From assembly GCA_046765875.1 (NCBI GenBank), contig JBKPSJ010000276.1:1-6273 (forward strand): a stretch of 6,273 bases of DNA. The letters are read 5' to 3'. A program made the translations under genes and the position numbers. This document shows, in pieces, positions 5,843-6,273 of the stretch (the first letter of the stretch is position 1; each line of letters begins with the position of its first letter). Below the pieces are notes generated by a model. The model did not search any database, was not told where the DNA came from, and saw nothing but the letters and a program-made list of their open reading frames with translations. Origin of the DNA: DASRHY01 sp046765875. GTDB lineage: Bacteria > Actinomycetota > Actinomycetes > Propionibacteriales > Kribbellaceae.

Positions 5843-6273
5843 ATGGCTGAAGCTGGGCGAGTGCTGGTCACCGGGGGCTGCGGGTTCATCGGCCGGGCCG
5901 TGGTGGCGGCGCTGCGCCGCGACGGCGTACCCGTCACCGTGGTCGACCGTGAGCCGCCGGACCCCGACTGGGACGACGGTGTGCTCACCGTGACCGGCGA
6001 TCTGGCCGAGCGGCCCACCCGCGAGGCCGCCTTCGAGCCGGGTGTCGCGGCAGTCGTCCACTTGGCGGCGGTGACCTCGGTGCTGCGCTCGGTGGACAGC
6101 CCGATGCGGACGTTCCGCGAGAACGTCGTGATCACCCAGGAGCTGCTCGAACTGGCCCGGGCGCACGGCACCTCGGCGTTCGTGCTGGCCTCCACCAACG
6201 CGGTCATCGGCTCCGTCGGCGAAGCCACCATCACCGAGAGCATCGCGCCGCACCCGCTCACTCCGTACGGGGC
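5843..6273 (+). CDS. NAD-dependent epimerase/dehydratase, extended SDR family (3' end cut off)
   Basis: Only the first 143 residues are in the window. The N-terminal Rossmann fold is clear: RVLVTGGCGFIGR (6-18) with the GxxGxxG glycines 11, 14 and 17; D35 ending the second strand (VTVVD), which favours NAD(H) over NADP(H); GDL at 52-54; and HLAAVTSV (73-80). The catalytic Ser/Thr is in the LASTNAVIG stretch (115-123), and Y142 in LTPYG is where the YxxxK tyrosine belongs; the lysine lies beyond the edge. Relatives include nucleotide-sugar 4-epimerases, dehydratases and sugar-acid dehydrogenases such as D-erythronate dehydrogenase. The substrate cannot be told from this part, and the STNAVIG stretch departs from the SSxxVYG usual in UDP-sugar epimerases. 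It is transcribed away from the DeoR gene with only 65 bp between the starts, so shared regulation is likely. ATG at 5843 is chosen because the Rossmann motif begins four residues later. Confidence 0.9.
   Translation, partial: MAEAGRVLVTGGCGFIGRAVVAALRRDGVPVTVVDREPPDPDWDDGVLTVTGDLAERPTREAAFEPGVAAVVHLAAVTSVLRSVDSPMRTFRENVVITQELLELARAHGTSAFVLASTNAVIGSVGEATITESIAPHPLTPYG

Noticed and set aside
5786..6261. Minus-strand open frames opposite the SDR gene
   Set aside because: The plus strand encodes an unmistakable Rossmann fold, and the minus frames have no recognisable motif and would run into the divergent control region.
1..6273. CRISPR arrays, tRNA or rRNA genes, insertion sequences, toxin-antitoxin or defence genes
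   Set aside because: No spaced repeats, no cloverleaf-like sequence, no transposase or nuclease motif and no long terminal inverted repeats were seen. Nearly all of the window is covered by four ordinary genes.

Overview
The window is high-GC DNA with strong third-position G/C bias, actinobacterial promoter-like elements (TAnnnT -10 boxes) and apparently leaderless starts. Together with a very large secreted, multi-module GH92 glycosidase, this suggests a soil actinomycete, for example of the Kribbella/Nocardioidaceae or Streptomyces type. The genus is inference; no RNA gene or other marker is present to fix it.

Layout. (1) Positions 1-3737, minus strand: one uninterrupted reading frame of more than 1245 codons. 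It encodes an exported glycoside hydrolase family 92 (alpha-mannosidase type) enzyme with a signal peptide, an N-terminal F5/8 type C (CBM32-like) module, an extra beta-sandwich-like module, the two-part GH92 catalytic region and the start of a second F5/8 type C module. Its 3' end is cut by the window edge. (2) Positions 3738-3852: a 115-bp gap with a ribosome binding site, a -10-like box and a perfect 6+6 palindrome just where transcription would start. (3) Positions 3853-5019, minus strand: a 388-aa major facilitator transporter. (4) Positions 5019 to about 5777, minus strand: a DeoR/GlpR-type repressor whose stop codon overlaps the transporter start by one base (TGATG). (5) Positions 5778-5842: a compact divergent promoter region with a perfect 15-bp palindrome. 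(6) Positions 5843-6273, plus strand: the first 143 residues of an NAD-dependent epimerase/dehydratase (extended SDR), cut by the window edge.

How the genes may work together. The DeoR regulator and the transporter form a tightly coupled pair, and the sugar-type SDR is divergently transcribed from the same control region. The arrangement is that of a small carbohydrate uptake/catabolism locus, with the DeoR protein probably repressing both directions through the shared palindrome. The secreted GH92 enzyme lies downstream on the same strand but has its own promoter-like signals and a different palindrome, so it may be under separate control. A shared mannose-related pathway is plausible but not shown by the sequence.

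Nothing here looks like a new defence, mobile or RNA-based system; there is no CRISPR array, transposase, tRNA or rRNA. The points most worth checking are the two palindromic operator candidates, the leaderless-start model of the divergent region, and the GH92 module architecture and active-site variations.
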